DNA of 64,000 nt from Chloroflexota bacterium (GTDB lineage: Bacteria; Chloroflexota; Dehalococcoidia; Tepidiformales; Tepidiformaceae). Location of the stretch: assembly GCA_026705605.1 (NCBI GenBank), contig JAPPAK010000001.1, positions 372,001-436,000 of the forward strand. The letters are read 5' to 3'. How positions within the stretch are numbered: the stretch's first letter is position 1; every line of letters begins with the position of its first letter. Position numbers and translations under genes: made by a program. Shown here one piece after another: positions 57,642 through 64,000 of the stretch. The notes below the pieces were generated by a model, which made no database searches, had not been told where the DNA came from, and worked only from the letters and a program-made list of their open reading frames with translations.

Positions 57642-58859
57642 GTGGCAGTAGCCTCAACGACGCTCGAAGGCACCGCACTCGAGCGCGTGCACAAGCTCAC
57701 CCAGGTCATTCGCGAAGGCGGCGACGAAGCCCAGAAGCTGCGCCGTCTCCCCGACGAGACGGTCAACATCCTCATCGATGAGGGCATCTTCCGCTTCACC
57801 CTCCCGCCCGAGCTCGGCGGCGAGGATGCGAGCTCGATGGAGACCATCGAGGTTCTCGAAGCCATCTCCGCCATCGACGCCTCCGTCGGTTGGAACGTGA
57901 TGATTGGCTCCGAGATCAACGCCATGGCCGCCGGCGGCATGGACAAGGACCTCGCCAAGGAGGTCTATCTCGACAACCCGCGCGTCATCATGTGCGGCGG
58001 CGGCGGCCCCGGCACCATTCCCGGCAAGGCCGTCGAGCAGCCCAACGGCGACTACAAGATCTGGGGCCAGACCACCTTCCAGAGCGGCTGCCACCAGGTC
58101 GAGTGGGCCTTCATGTCCTGCCCCATCTACGAAAGCGAAGATGCGGAAGGCCCGATCATGGACGAGGCCATGGGCATGCCCAAGATGAAGATGTTCTTCG
58201 TCAACAAGTCCAAGTTCGAGATCGTCGACACCTGGGATGTCGCCGGCCTGCGTGGTTCCGGCAGCCACGACGTCAAGTGCGACGGCGCCATCATCGAGAA
58301 GAAGTGGCGGGACGTGGAGCTGGTGTCGCTCCCGGCGCACTACCCCAACCCCGTCTTCCGCATCCCGGTTCCCCTCCGCCTTTCCTACAACAAGGCGGCC
58401 GTGGCCCTGGGTGTCGGCCGCGGCGCCCTCGACGTCTTCGAGGACCTCGCCCAGAACAAGGTGCCGATGCTCTCGTCCGGCACGCTGCGCGAGCGCCCCG
58501 TCGCCCAGTACCGCACGGGCGAGGCCGAGGCCACCGTGCAGGCCGCCCGCGCGTTCGTGATGGAGTCGATGCGGGAGGTCGAGGACGAGCTCCACGCCGG
58601 CGCCGAGCACCCCAGCGCGGAAATCACGAAGAAGGCGCGGCTTGCCTGCACCTTCGCCGCCAACGCCTGCATGCACGCCGTGGACCTGATCCACAACACC
58701 GCCGGCACCACCGGCGCCCGCATGTACAGCCCGCTGGAGCGCAAGCTCCGCGACGCGCACGGCTGCGCCTCGCACCGCTGGGTCGCGCACCCGCTGTACG
58801 AGACCATCGGCAAGCTCTACCTCGGCCACGAGCCCGACTTCGAGTTCCAGGGCGCCTAG
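57642..58859 (+). CDS. Acyl-CoA dehydrogenase-fold flavoprotein (group D monooxygenase-like)
   Basis: A 405-residue protein of the acyl-CoA dehydrogenase fold: LRRLPDETVNILIDEGIFRFTLPPELGGEDASSMETIEVLEAISAIDASVGWNVMIG, the flavin contact TTFQSGCHQVEWAFMSCP, WDVAGLRGSGSHDV and the C-terminal helices. It is closest to flavin monooxygenase relatives (HsaA or HpaB-C2-like) rather than beta-oxidation dehydrogenases, since the catalytic Glu region is changed. The GTG at 57642 is chosen. GGGAGG lies 5 bases upstream, and a promoter -10 (57589) overlaps the longer ATG frame, making the upstream start impossible. A perfect terminator follows. Confidence 0.85.
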   Translation: MAVASTTLEGTALERVHKLTQVIREGGDEAQKLRRLPDETVNILIDEGIFRFTLPPELGGEDASSMETIEVLEAISAIDASVGWNVMIGSEINAMAAGGMDKDLAKEVYLDNPRVIMCGGGGPGTIPGKAVEQPNGDYKIWGQTTFQSGCHQVEWAFMSCPIYESEDAEGPIMDEAMGMPKMKMFFVNKSKFEIVDTWDVAGLRGSGSHDVKCDGAIIEKKWRDVELVSLPAHYPNPVFRIPVPLRLSYNKAAVALGVGRGALDVFEDLAQNKVPMLSSGTLRERPVAQYRTGEAEATVQAARAFVMESMREVEDELHAGAEHPSAEITKKARLACTFAANACMHAVDLIHNTAGTTGARMYSPLERKLRDAHGCASHRWVAHPLYETIGKLYLGHEPDFEFQGA

Positions 58860-59190
58860 CCGAACCACCCTTCCGCACCCACAGAAGAGGCCGGGCAAGT
58901 GCCCGGCCTCTTTGGTGCGACGGGATTGCCGTGGCGATTGGCAACTCCCTATTGGCTTCCCCTCTGCGTTCGCCGACGAGCTCGTCAACGAGCGAGCGCT
59001 TCCTGCCCGTGCGCTTAGTCACCAGGTCCTGCGCCCTCTTGATCGCCACTTCCCTTATGTGGATGTTGAGCACGCCTTCGTCAACCTCCAGCACGACAGG
59101 ATCCCCGTCCCTTAACCCGAGCGCGTTCCTGTACTCGACTGGGATAGTCAGTCGACCGCGCGAGCCCACCCTTGCCCGACGAAACTCCAT
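58624..59190 (-). CDS. AbrB/SpoVT-like antitoxin domain with an abnormal read-through tail
   Basis: The first 82 residues are a good AbrB/MazE-type DNA-binding domain (RVGSRGRLTIPVEYRNALGLRDGDPVVLEVDEGVLNIHI) followed by the usual VapB-type end SLVDELVGERRGEANRE. The expected stop near there is missing. The frame instead runs on for 106 residues through the terminator of the neighbour and antisense to the end of the flavoprotein gene, giving a low-complexity Arg/Ala/Gly tail that cannot be native. A one-base change, or loss of a nearby stop, would explain it. No VapC/PIN toxin accompanies it. Confidence 0.45.
   Translation of the reverse strand: MEFRRARVGSRGRLTIPVEYRNALGLRDGDPVVLEVDEGVLNIHIREVAIKRAQDLVTKRTGRKRSLVDELVGERRGEANRELPIATAIPSHQRGRALARPLLWVRKGGSARRPGTRSRARGRGRACRWSRTAGARPSGARRSRARRGACAPAGCTCGRRWCRRCCGSGPRRACRRWRRRCRQAAPSS
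58885..58913 (+). terminator. Intrinsic terminator after the flavoprotein gene
   Basis: AGAGGCCGGGCA / TGCCCGGCCTCT, a perfect 12-bp stem with a 2-base loop, followed by TTT. It lies 25 bases after the stop of 57642-58859. Confidence 0.9.
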
Positions 59191-59225
59191 CCCTCTATCT
59201 TGCTCTAGTCCGTGGATTCGGTCTC

Positions 59226-60416
59226 CTATCCGATGACGCCCGCCTCCGCCAGTTCCCCAAGCTCGTCGTCACCCAGGCCCAGGTCCGCCGTCAGCACCTC
59301 GTGCGTGTGCTGACCCAACAGTGGTGAGGCCACGAGCGGCACCTCGCTCTCCGACATACGCGGCGGCCACCCCAGCAGCTGCACCTCCCCCAGCACCTCG
59401 TGCTCGACCGTCTTCACGAAGCCGCGCTCGTTCAGGTGCGGGTCGTCGTAGATGTCCTGCGTGTCGAGCACGGCCCCGCAGGGCACCCCTGCCTCCCCGA
59501 GGATGCGCATCACTTCGCGCTTGTCGTGCTGGCGTGTCCAGGCGGCGACCTCCCCGAAGAGCGCATCGGTGTTGTCGCGGCGGTCGGCTGCTGTCGCGAA
59601 CCGCGGGTCGTCGCGAAGCTCCGGGCGCCCGATGGCATCGCAGAAGGCGTCCCACATCCGGGGCGTCACGATGAGCACGACGGCGTAGTCGTTCGGTCCA
59701 CCGGGAGCACACGGGTAGACACTCGACGTAGCCGTCGCGCCTCCGCCCGTGCGTGGCGCCGCGGTGCGGCCCCAGTCCGCCCCGCTCGAGATGGCCGTCC
59801 GCAGCCAGTACGTCATCGCCTCCTGCATCGCGATCTCGATCGACTGGCCCTCCCCCGTCCGCAGCCGCTGGATGTAGGCGGCGCAGATGGCGAGCGCCAT
59901 CTGTACGCCCGTGCCCGAGTCGCCCACGGTGATGCCGGGGCGCACCGGCGGCCGGTCCGGCTCGCCCGTCACCGCGATGGAGCCCCCCGCCGCCTGCGCC
60001 ACCGTGTCGAAGCACTTGTAGCCGGAGTACGGCCCGGAGAGGCCGAATCCCTTGATGCGGGCGTGGATGATCGCGGGGTTGATCGCCTTCATCACGTCGT
60101 AGTCGAGGTCGAGCCGCTCGATCACGCCCGGCCCGTAGTTCTCCACGAACACGTCGTAGTGCGGAACGAGGCGCAGGAGGAGCTCCCTGCCCCGCGGATC
60201 CTGCAGGTCGAGCGCGAGGCTGCGCTTGTTGCTGTTCCAGTTGACGAAGTACGCGGAGTGGTCCTGGCCTGTGAAGATTCCGCGCCCCGGATCGCCCGCG
60301 CCCGGCCGCTCGATTTTCACCACGTCCGCGCCCAGCCAGGCGAGCGCCTGCGTACACGAGGTTCCCGCCTCGTACTGCGTCATGTCGAGGATTCGCACTC
60401 CATCCAGCGCTGGCAT
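59226..60416 (-). CDS. Family III CoA-transferase (CaiB/BaiF)
   Basis: A 396-residue family III acyl-CoA transferase: LDMTQYEAGTSCTQALAWLGADVVKIERPGAGDPGRG, SNKRSLALDLQDPRGRELLLRLV, VFVENYGPGVIERLDL, the catalytic Asp in ITVGDSGTGVQMALAI, and the C-terminal HDKREVMRILGEAGVPCGAVLD. It moves CoA between acids. The true start is the ATG at 60416 with GGGAGG 7 bases before; the frame extends upstream without coding character. It could activate the substrate of the flavoprotein gene in the neighbourhood. Confidence 0.93.
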   Translation of the reverse strand: MPALDGVRILDMTQYEAGTSCTQALAWLGADVVKIERPGAGDPGRGIFTGQDHSAYFVNWNSNKRSLALDLQDPRGRELLLRLVPHYDVFVENYGPGVIERLDLDYDVMKAINPAIIHARIKGFGLSGPYSGYKCFDTVAQAAGGSIAVTGEPDRPPVRPGITVGDSGTGVQMALAICAAYIQRLRTGEGQSIEIAMQEAMTYWLRTAISSGADWGRTAAPRTGGGATATSSVYPCAPGGPNDYAVVLIVTPRMWDAFCDAIGRPELRDDPRFATAADRRDNTDALFGEVAAWTRQHDKREVMRILGEAGVPCGAVLDTQDIYDDPHLNERGFVKTVEHEVLGEVQLLGWPPRMSESEVPLVASPLLGQHTHEVLTADLGLGDDELGELAEAGVIG

Positions 60417-60508
60417 GAGGAACCTCCCGGGGCGTTGGCCCGTCCAGCCGCAGTCTAGAGCGTTGCCGCACGCAGGTGGCCCGATTTGTCGCTGCCCTAC
60501 GGGCTGCC

Positions 60509-60514
60509 TACGCT
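60509..60514 (+). promoter_or_regulatory. -10-like element of a probable leaderless promoter (DUF402 gene)
   Basis: TACGCT, 6 bases, then ATG at 60521. Confidence 0.35.
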
Positions 60515-60520
60515 GGCCCG

Positions 60521-61060
60521 ATGCCCCCCGACCGCATTCGTGTCGACTTCCGCAAGTACCCCGATACCCAGCACTGGCAGTACGACCTGCGGTGGCTTGC
60601 CGAGGACGAATACGGCACATGGCTCTGGGGGCCGCCCGGCACCCTCGCCCAGCGGAGCGACGAGCCCCCCATCACCTTCAAATCCACCAACCTCAAGCTG
60701 GTCACCGACGACTGGTGGGCGGGCATCTGGCAGGAAACGGGTGAGCCCGAGGTCTACGTCGACATCTGTACCCCGGCGGTCTGGAGCGAGGGCCGCGCCA
60801 CGATGGTCGACCTCGATCTGGACGTCGTCCGTCTCCGTTCCGGGGCCGTCCGCGTCCTCGACGAGGACGAGTTCGCCGAGCACCAGGTCGCCCTCGCCTA
60901 CCCTCCCGAGCTCATCGAGGGCGCGCTCGACGCCTGCGAGCGCGTGCGCGACATGATCGAACGCAACGAGGAGCCGTTCGCCACCGTTGCCGCCGGGCGC
61001 CTCGCCGAGGCGGTCGCGCTCGCGCGGGAGGCCTCGCCGGAGATTCCACCGGACGCTTGA
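60521..61060 (+). CDS. DUF402 domain protein
   Basis: A 179-residue protein with the DUF402 core: EVYVDICTPAVWSEGRATMVDLDLDVVRLRSGAVRVLDEDEFAEHQVALAYPPELI. The domain occurs in nucleoside diphosphatases and in RNase FAU-1 relatives, with conserved Asp residues (VDLDLDVV) that probably bind metal. The ATG is set by the TACGCT element 6 bases upstream; a longer frame starts 15 codons earlier. It is a stand-alone gene before the tRNA cluster. Confidence 0.8.
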   Translation: MPPDRIRVDFRKYPDTQHWQYDLRWLAEDEYGTWLWGPPGTLAQRSDEPPITFKSTNLKLVTDDWWAGIWQETGEPEVYVDICTPAVWSEGRATMVDLDLDVVRLRSGAVRVLDEDEFAEHQVALAYPPELIEGALDACERVRDMIERNEEPFATVAAGRLAEAVALAREASPEIPPDA

Positions 61061-61089
61061 TCAGGGTCGGCCGTCTCGGGAAGGGGGAG

Positions 61090-61165
61090 TGGTACGCCAG
61101 AGAGGATTCGAACCTCTGACCTCTACCTCCGCAGGGTAGCGCTCTATCCACTGAGCTACTGGCGC
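61090..61165 (-). tRNA. tRNA-Arg (anticodon GCG), CCA encoded
   Basis: Acceptor GCGCCAG pairs with CTGGCGT, with a G-T first pair, followed by ACCA. The D arm begins TAGCTCAGTGGATAGAGC. The anticodon stem CTACC/GGTAG holds the loop CTGCGGA, giving anticodon GCG for arginine codon CGC. The T arm is CAGAGGTTCGAATCCTCTC. It is 8 bases downstream of tRNA-Leu on the same strand. Confidence 0.96.
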
Positions 61166-61173
61166 ACGTTCTC

Positions 61174-61261
61174 TGGTGCCGAAGGTGAGATTTGAACTCA
61201 CACGCCCGCAAGGGGCACTACGCCCTGAACGTAGCGCGTCTGCCTGTTCCGCCACTTCGGC
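61174..61261 (-). tRNA. tRNA-Leu (anticodon CAG), CCA encoded
   Basis: Acceptor GCCGAAG pairs with CTTCGGC, followed by ACCA. The anticodon stem CTACG/CGTAG holds the loop TTCAGGG, so the anticodon is CAG (leucine CUG). A long variable arm (TGCCCCTTGCGGGCGT) makes it a class II tRNA. T arm GTGAGTTCAAATCTCAC. It is likely co-transcribed with tRNA-Arg. Confidence 0.96.
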
Positions 61262-61355
61262 GCCATCGACCATTATCTTCCGGCGTCCCCTCGCCTTCAA
61301 ACGCCGCCCCGAACGGTGGCGGATGAGGTGGGCCGGCCCTAGACTCAGAAGGCTT

Positions 61356-61432
61356 GGGCGGTTAGCTCAGATGGTTAGAGCGCGTCGTTCACACCGACGA
61401 GGCCACTGGTTCGAGTCCAGTATCGCCCACCA
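61356..61432 (+). tRNA. tRNA-Val (anticodon CAC), CCA encoded
   Basis: Acceptor GGGCGGT pairs with ATCGCCC, followed by ACCA. The D arm is TAGCTCAGATGGTTAGAGCGC. The anticodon stem CGTCG/CGACG holds TTCACAC, so the anticodon is CAC (valine GUG). The T arm is CTGGTTCGAGTCCAG. It lies on the opposite strand to the Leu/Arg pair. Confidence 0.96.
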
Positions 61433-61502
61433 GATATCCCCGCAAGCAGTTCCGGGCTGCCGAAGGCCACTTCCCGCGACCCGACACCCCGAAAGCGCGG
61501 AA

Positions 61503-62807
61503 TTACGCGAAGAGGCCGTCGCCGAGGTAGCGCCCGGGCTCCGGGACGCCGGGGAGGGCGAAGAAGAAGCCGCCGCCCTCGGGCAGGATGTACTCCTCCA
61601 GGGGTTCGCCGGCGAGGCGTTCCTGCACGGCGAGGAAGCCTTTGACGAAGCTCCGCTGGTAGGAAACGAAGGCGAGTCCCATATCGAGGCGGCCGGCGCC
61701 GTCGTAGCCGCGGGTGTAGGAGAAGCCACGACGGAATATGAGACTCTCGTCGGTTGCGGCCGTGCGGGGGTTTGCGAGGCGGATGTGGGCGTCGAGGGGG
61801 GTGGTTTGGCCGTCGGGATCATTCGAGAAGTTCGGGGTGTCGGACTCGTGCACCTGGCCGAGGGGCGCTCCTGAGAGCTTGTGCCGCCCCATGATCGCCT
61901 CCTGCTCGGCGAGCGGCGTGCGGTCCCAGAACTCGACGAACATGCGGATGATGCGCACTGCCTGGTAGGAGCCGCCCACCGACCACTCCGGCTGGTTGTC
62001 CTCGGGCTGCACCCAGACGTGGCGGTTCATGGCCGCGTCGTCGCTGGAATCGAGGTTGGCCGTCCCGTCCTTGAAGCCCAGGAGGTTTCTCGGCGCCCCT
62101 GCGGTCCCGTCGTTGACCGTGCCTCCGCGGGTGTAGCCGTCGATGATCCAGTGCAGGACGAGGTCGCGCCGGCGGCGGCGCATGAGCTGGCGCAGGGCGA
62201 ACTGGATGGTGTCGGGATGGCGCGCATCGATGTTGAGGAGCAGGTCGCCGTGGGTGCGAGCGGGGTCGAGGCGGTCATTCGCGAGGAACGGCATCCGCAC
62301 GAGCTCCACGGGCTGCTTCCCGGCGAGGCCGTAGCGGTCGTCGAAGAGCGAGGAGCCAACGCTGACGACGACGCTGAGGTCGTCGGGTTCGGGTTCGGCG
62401 CCGAGAAGCCCGGAGTCCGTCGGCGGGTAGGCCTCGGGGCGGATGGTGGGTGGCCTGCCCGACATCAGCCCCTGGATTTCGTCGGTCAACTCCACGAACG
62501 TGTCGCGTAGCGACTCACGATCCGGGGACAGCACCTTGAATGAGGCCATGAGGCCCAGGGTGGGCACCGGCCGGGCTGTGATGCCCGTCTGGTGCGGTCC
62601 GTAGAAGTCGACGAACCGAGGTTCGATGTCCTCCGGATCGATGATGGCGGCGGAGTCATCATCATCATCGCCACAGGCGGTGAGCAGCACGGAGCCACCC
62701 GTTAGCGCTGCCGCACCGCCCGCGACCGCTCCGGCCTTGAGGAAGGCGCGACGGGAGAGCCTGGGGCGTGGCCCTCTCCGCCGTCGTTCCTCTGGCTGGT
62801 CCGGCAT
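61503..62807 (-). CDS. efeB: Dyp-type peroxidase / deferrochelatase EfeB
   Basis: A 434-residue secreted heme peroxidase. It has a Tat signal SRRAFLKAG followed by LLTACGDDDDD, so it may be a Tat lipoprotein. The DyP motif is GFKDGTANLD (GxxDG), the proximal heme His is in DAHIRLANPR, and the C-terminal RRGFSYTRGYDGAGRLDMGLAFVSYQRS is family-typical. In the Efe system EfeB oxidises Fe2+ or takes iron from heme while EfeO binds it. The ATG lies 9 bases after the efeO stop, so they form an operon. The tRNA genes lie downstream. Confidence 0.93.
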   Translation of the reverse strand: MPDQPEERRRRGPRPRLSRRAFLKAGAVAGGAAALTGGSVLLTACGDDDDDSAAIIDPEDIEPRFVDFYGPHQTGITARPVPTLGLMASFKVLSPDRESLRDTFVELTDEIQGLMSGRPPTIRPEAYPPTDSGLLGAEPEPDDLSVVVSVGSSLFDDRYGLAGKQPVELVRMPFLANDRLDPARTHGDLLLNIDARHPDTIQFALRQLMRRRRRDLVLHWIIDGYTRGGTVNDGTAGAPRNLLGFKDGTANLDSSDDAAMNRHVWVQPEDNQPEWSVGGSYQAVRIIRMFVEFWDRTPLAEQEAIMGRHKLSGAPLGQVHESDTPNFSNDPDGQTTPLDAHIRLANPRTAATDESLIFRRGFSYTRGYDGAGRLDMGLAFVSYQRSFVKGFLAVQERLAGEPLEEYILPEGGGFFFALPGVPEPGRYLGDGLFA

Positions 62808-62816
62808 GCAGTCTCG

Positions 62817-63842
62817 CTACTGGAGCGACAACGCCCCGGCCGTCTGGGAGATGTTCTCCGAGAGACTCGCGAGCTGCGCCTTCAGCTGATCGACTGTGGC
62901 CTGCGAGACCGTCGCGCCGTTGGGGCAGTACTCGTCCGAGTGGTACTCGTCGTTCTCCTGGCAGTACGGCACCCAGCCGTTGCCGTGGCGAAGCGGAGCG
63001 AGGGTCTCGTCGAGCTCATCGAACCCGGCGTTGATCGACGCCAGCAGGTCCGGATCGGCTTCCTCAAGGGCAGGGGTGAGGAGCCTGATCAGGGCCTTCG
63101 AACCTTCGAGGTTGGCGTAGAAGTCCCACAGGTCGGTCTTCGAGTAGCGGTCTTCCTCGCCGGTGATCTTGCCCTGGGAGACCTCCTCGATGAGCTCGGC
63201 CGCGCCGATCGCGAGAACGGCGGGCGGGAGCTCGAGATCGGGGATGGAGTCCCGGAGGATGCGGAGGTCCGCGTCGAGCTTGTCGGCGAACTGAGCCGCA
63301 CCGTCGGTGGTGTTCAGCGAGAAGAGGATGTACTCGAGACGGTGCCACCCGGTGAACTCCGGATCGTCCTCGTTCTCGAAGTCATCGACGCGGGCGTCGA
63401 CAGCGCCGTCGATCTCTTCGACGAGTCCGGCGATGGGCTCGATGCGCTCCCAGGCCAGGCGGGAAACCGGATACCAGGCCTTGGCCGCGTCGAGGTCACC
63501 GGCGCGGATGGCATCGGTGAACGCGTCCGTATCGGAGATCATCTGGTCGACCTGGGCCATCAGGTAGCCACGGTAGCCATCGACTGCCGACTGGATGAGG
63601 TCGTTCGAGGTCATGGTCTCCATGCCCTCAGTGGAAATGCCGGTGGCCGATCCGGATGCGGACCCGGTGTGCGTATGCGTACCGGAAGCCGATGCGCTGC
63701 CCGTACCGGACGGGGAACCACCCTCGCTCACGGGGATGGGCCGGACCTCACCATCGTCGTCGCCGCACGCCACTACGAGGGCCGCAAGCGCAGCGACCGC
63801 CAGCAGCGCGGCAGCGCCCCTGACAAGGAATCGTGTTGCCAT
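62817..63842 (-). CDS. efeO: Iron uptake lipoprotein EfeO (imelysin / M75 family)
   Basis: The 341-residue protein has a lipoprotein signal (LLAVAALAALVVAC, then GDDD) and a Gly/Ser/Thr-rich linker with a short repeat (SGTGSASASGTHTHTGSASGSA). The M75 domain follows: AVDGYRGYLMAQVDQMISDTDAF, WYPVSRLAWERIEPIAG and the iron motif GWHRLEY (HxxE). EDRYSKTDLWDFYANLEGSKALI completes it. It binds ferrous or ferric iron outside the membrane. The permease EfeU is not in the window. AGGAGG lies 8 bases before the ATG. Confidence 0.92.
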   Translation of the reverse strand: MATRFLVRGAAALLAVAALAALVVACGDDDGEVRPIPVSEGGSPSGTGSASASGTHTHTGSASGSATGISTEGMETMTSNDLIQSAVDGYRGYLMAQVDQMISDTDAFTDAIRAGDLDAAKAWYPVSRLAWERIEPIAGLVEEIDGAVDARVDDFENEDDPEFTGWHRLEYILFSLNTTDGAAQFADKLDADLRILRDSIPDLELPPAVLAIGAAELIEEVSQGKITGEEDRYSKTDLWDFYANLEGSKALIRLLTPALEEADPDLLASINAGFDELDETLAPLRHGNGWVPYCQENDEYHSDEYCPNGATVSQATVDQLKAQLASLSENISQTAGALSLQ

Positions 63843-63862
63843 GAAAAATGCCTCCTGTTTCG

Positions 63863-63881
63863 TTAGGTAAGTCAGAACGAG
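63863..63881. promoter_or_regulatory. Possible DtxR/IdeR iron box upstream of efeO
   Basis: TTAGGTAAGTCAGAACGAG matches the DtxR consensus at 12 of 19 positions, including TTAGGT. It lies 21 bases before the efeO start, where repression by iron would be expected. The fit is only moderate. TAAGTCA (63868-63874) is also repeated inverted at 63897-63903. Confidence 0.3.
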
Positions 63882-63922
63882 TCCTCATGATCGTCTTGAC
63901 TTATTTTTGGAGCAAGTGGAGC

Positions 63923-63953
63923 CTAATAGGTGGCTGGCTTTCGAGCAAGTCAA
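63923..63953 (-). promoter_or_regulatory. Possible promoter of efeO-efeB
   Basis: TTGACT (63948-63953) and TATTAG (63923-63928) on the minus strand with a 19-base spacer, about 80 bases before efeO. The spacer is long, so this is tentative. Confidence 0.3.
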
Positions 63954-64000
63954 CGACCGGGAGAAACCTGCGAAACCGGAGCACCGCCACGGCGAGCTCC

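Noticed and set aside
58885..58913. Hairpin as part of a small RNA
   Set aside because: Stem, loop and T-run fit a simple terminator directly behind the flavoprotein gene.
61299..61323. Another copy of the AACGCCGCCC terminator hairpin
   Set aside because: The right arm (GGTGGCGG) pairs poorly and it lies upstream, not downstream, of a gene end.

Overview
This is a very GC-rich, tightly packed bacterial chromosome segment. There is no prophage, IS element or CRISPR array. The lipoproteins share an acidic stretch after the lipobox Cys (Cys-Gly-Asp-Asp...). The big peptide-binding proteins carry a Tat-type signal (SRRRVLAG) joined to a lipobox. GTG and TTG starts are common and many genes lack a leader. 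Together these suggest a Chloroflexota member, probably Dehalococcoidia-like. The taxon is inferred from style and gene content, not proven.

Layout. 1-7.9 kb is housekeeping: the 3' part of yvcK, secG, a membrane-anchored peptide-binding protein, a SAM hydrolase-family enzyme, fmt, rlmN, queA and mutY, most overlapping by 1-4 bases. 7.9-11.6 kb holds a hypothetical protein, a metal-dependent amidohydrolase, and a small alpha+beta-barrel protein next to a luciferase-like monooxygenase. 11.6-21.2 kb is a dipeptide/oligopeptide-type ABC import cluster on the minus strand: three Tat-lipoprotein binding proteins, one DppB and two DppC permeases, with no ATPase genes. Two of the binding proteins share a 552-bp identical tract. 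21.3-31.2 kb contains an MscS channel and a catabolic group (VOC protein, MBL hydrolase, Rieske oxygenase, ThDP enzyme, MFS transporter), then assorted small enzymes. 31.2-36.4 kb is valS, a nucleosidase-family gene, an aminotransferase and a deazaflavin-type reductase. 36.4-37.1 kb is a RelE/XRE toxin-antitoxin module with a clear operator, sitting between two paralogous reductase genes.

37.5-46.9 kb holds a 2-hydroxyacid dehydrogenase, a NuoG/NuoI-like pair, a NIPSNAP protein, an NHL-repeat / histidine-decarboxylase-like / ACT operon, a TrkH potassium transporter and an FN3-like anchored protein. 46.9-52.7 kb is a set of small enzymes (HAD, SDR, nitroreductase, alpha/beta hydrolase), a thiolase/DUF35 pair, a VOC protein and tag. 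52.7-57.6 kb is a probable seven- to eight-gene minus-strand operon. It starts with a sigma70-like promoter and a TPP riboswitch, followed by a thiamine-binding DUF77 protein, ThiXYZ-like ABC importer genes, a DinB protein, an ABM-domain protein and an 11-residue-repeat protein. 57.6-64 kb holds an acyl-CoA-dehydrogenase-family flavoprotein, an odd read-through AbrB gene, a family III CoA-transferase, a DUF402 protein, three tRNA genes (Leu, Arg, Val) and the iron-uptake genes efeO-efeB.

How it fits together. The cell appears to live on imported peptides and organic acids. It scavenges thiamine precursors under riboswitch control and takes up iron with EfeO/EfeB. The flavin, Rieske, ThDP and CoA enzymes suggest breakdown of aromatic or unusual carbon compounds. 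A window-wide signature, a -10 hexamer of form TAnnnT placed 6-7 bases before the start codon with no ribosome binding site, indicates frequent leaderless transcription and was used to choose several starts.
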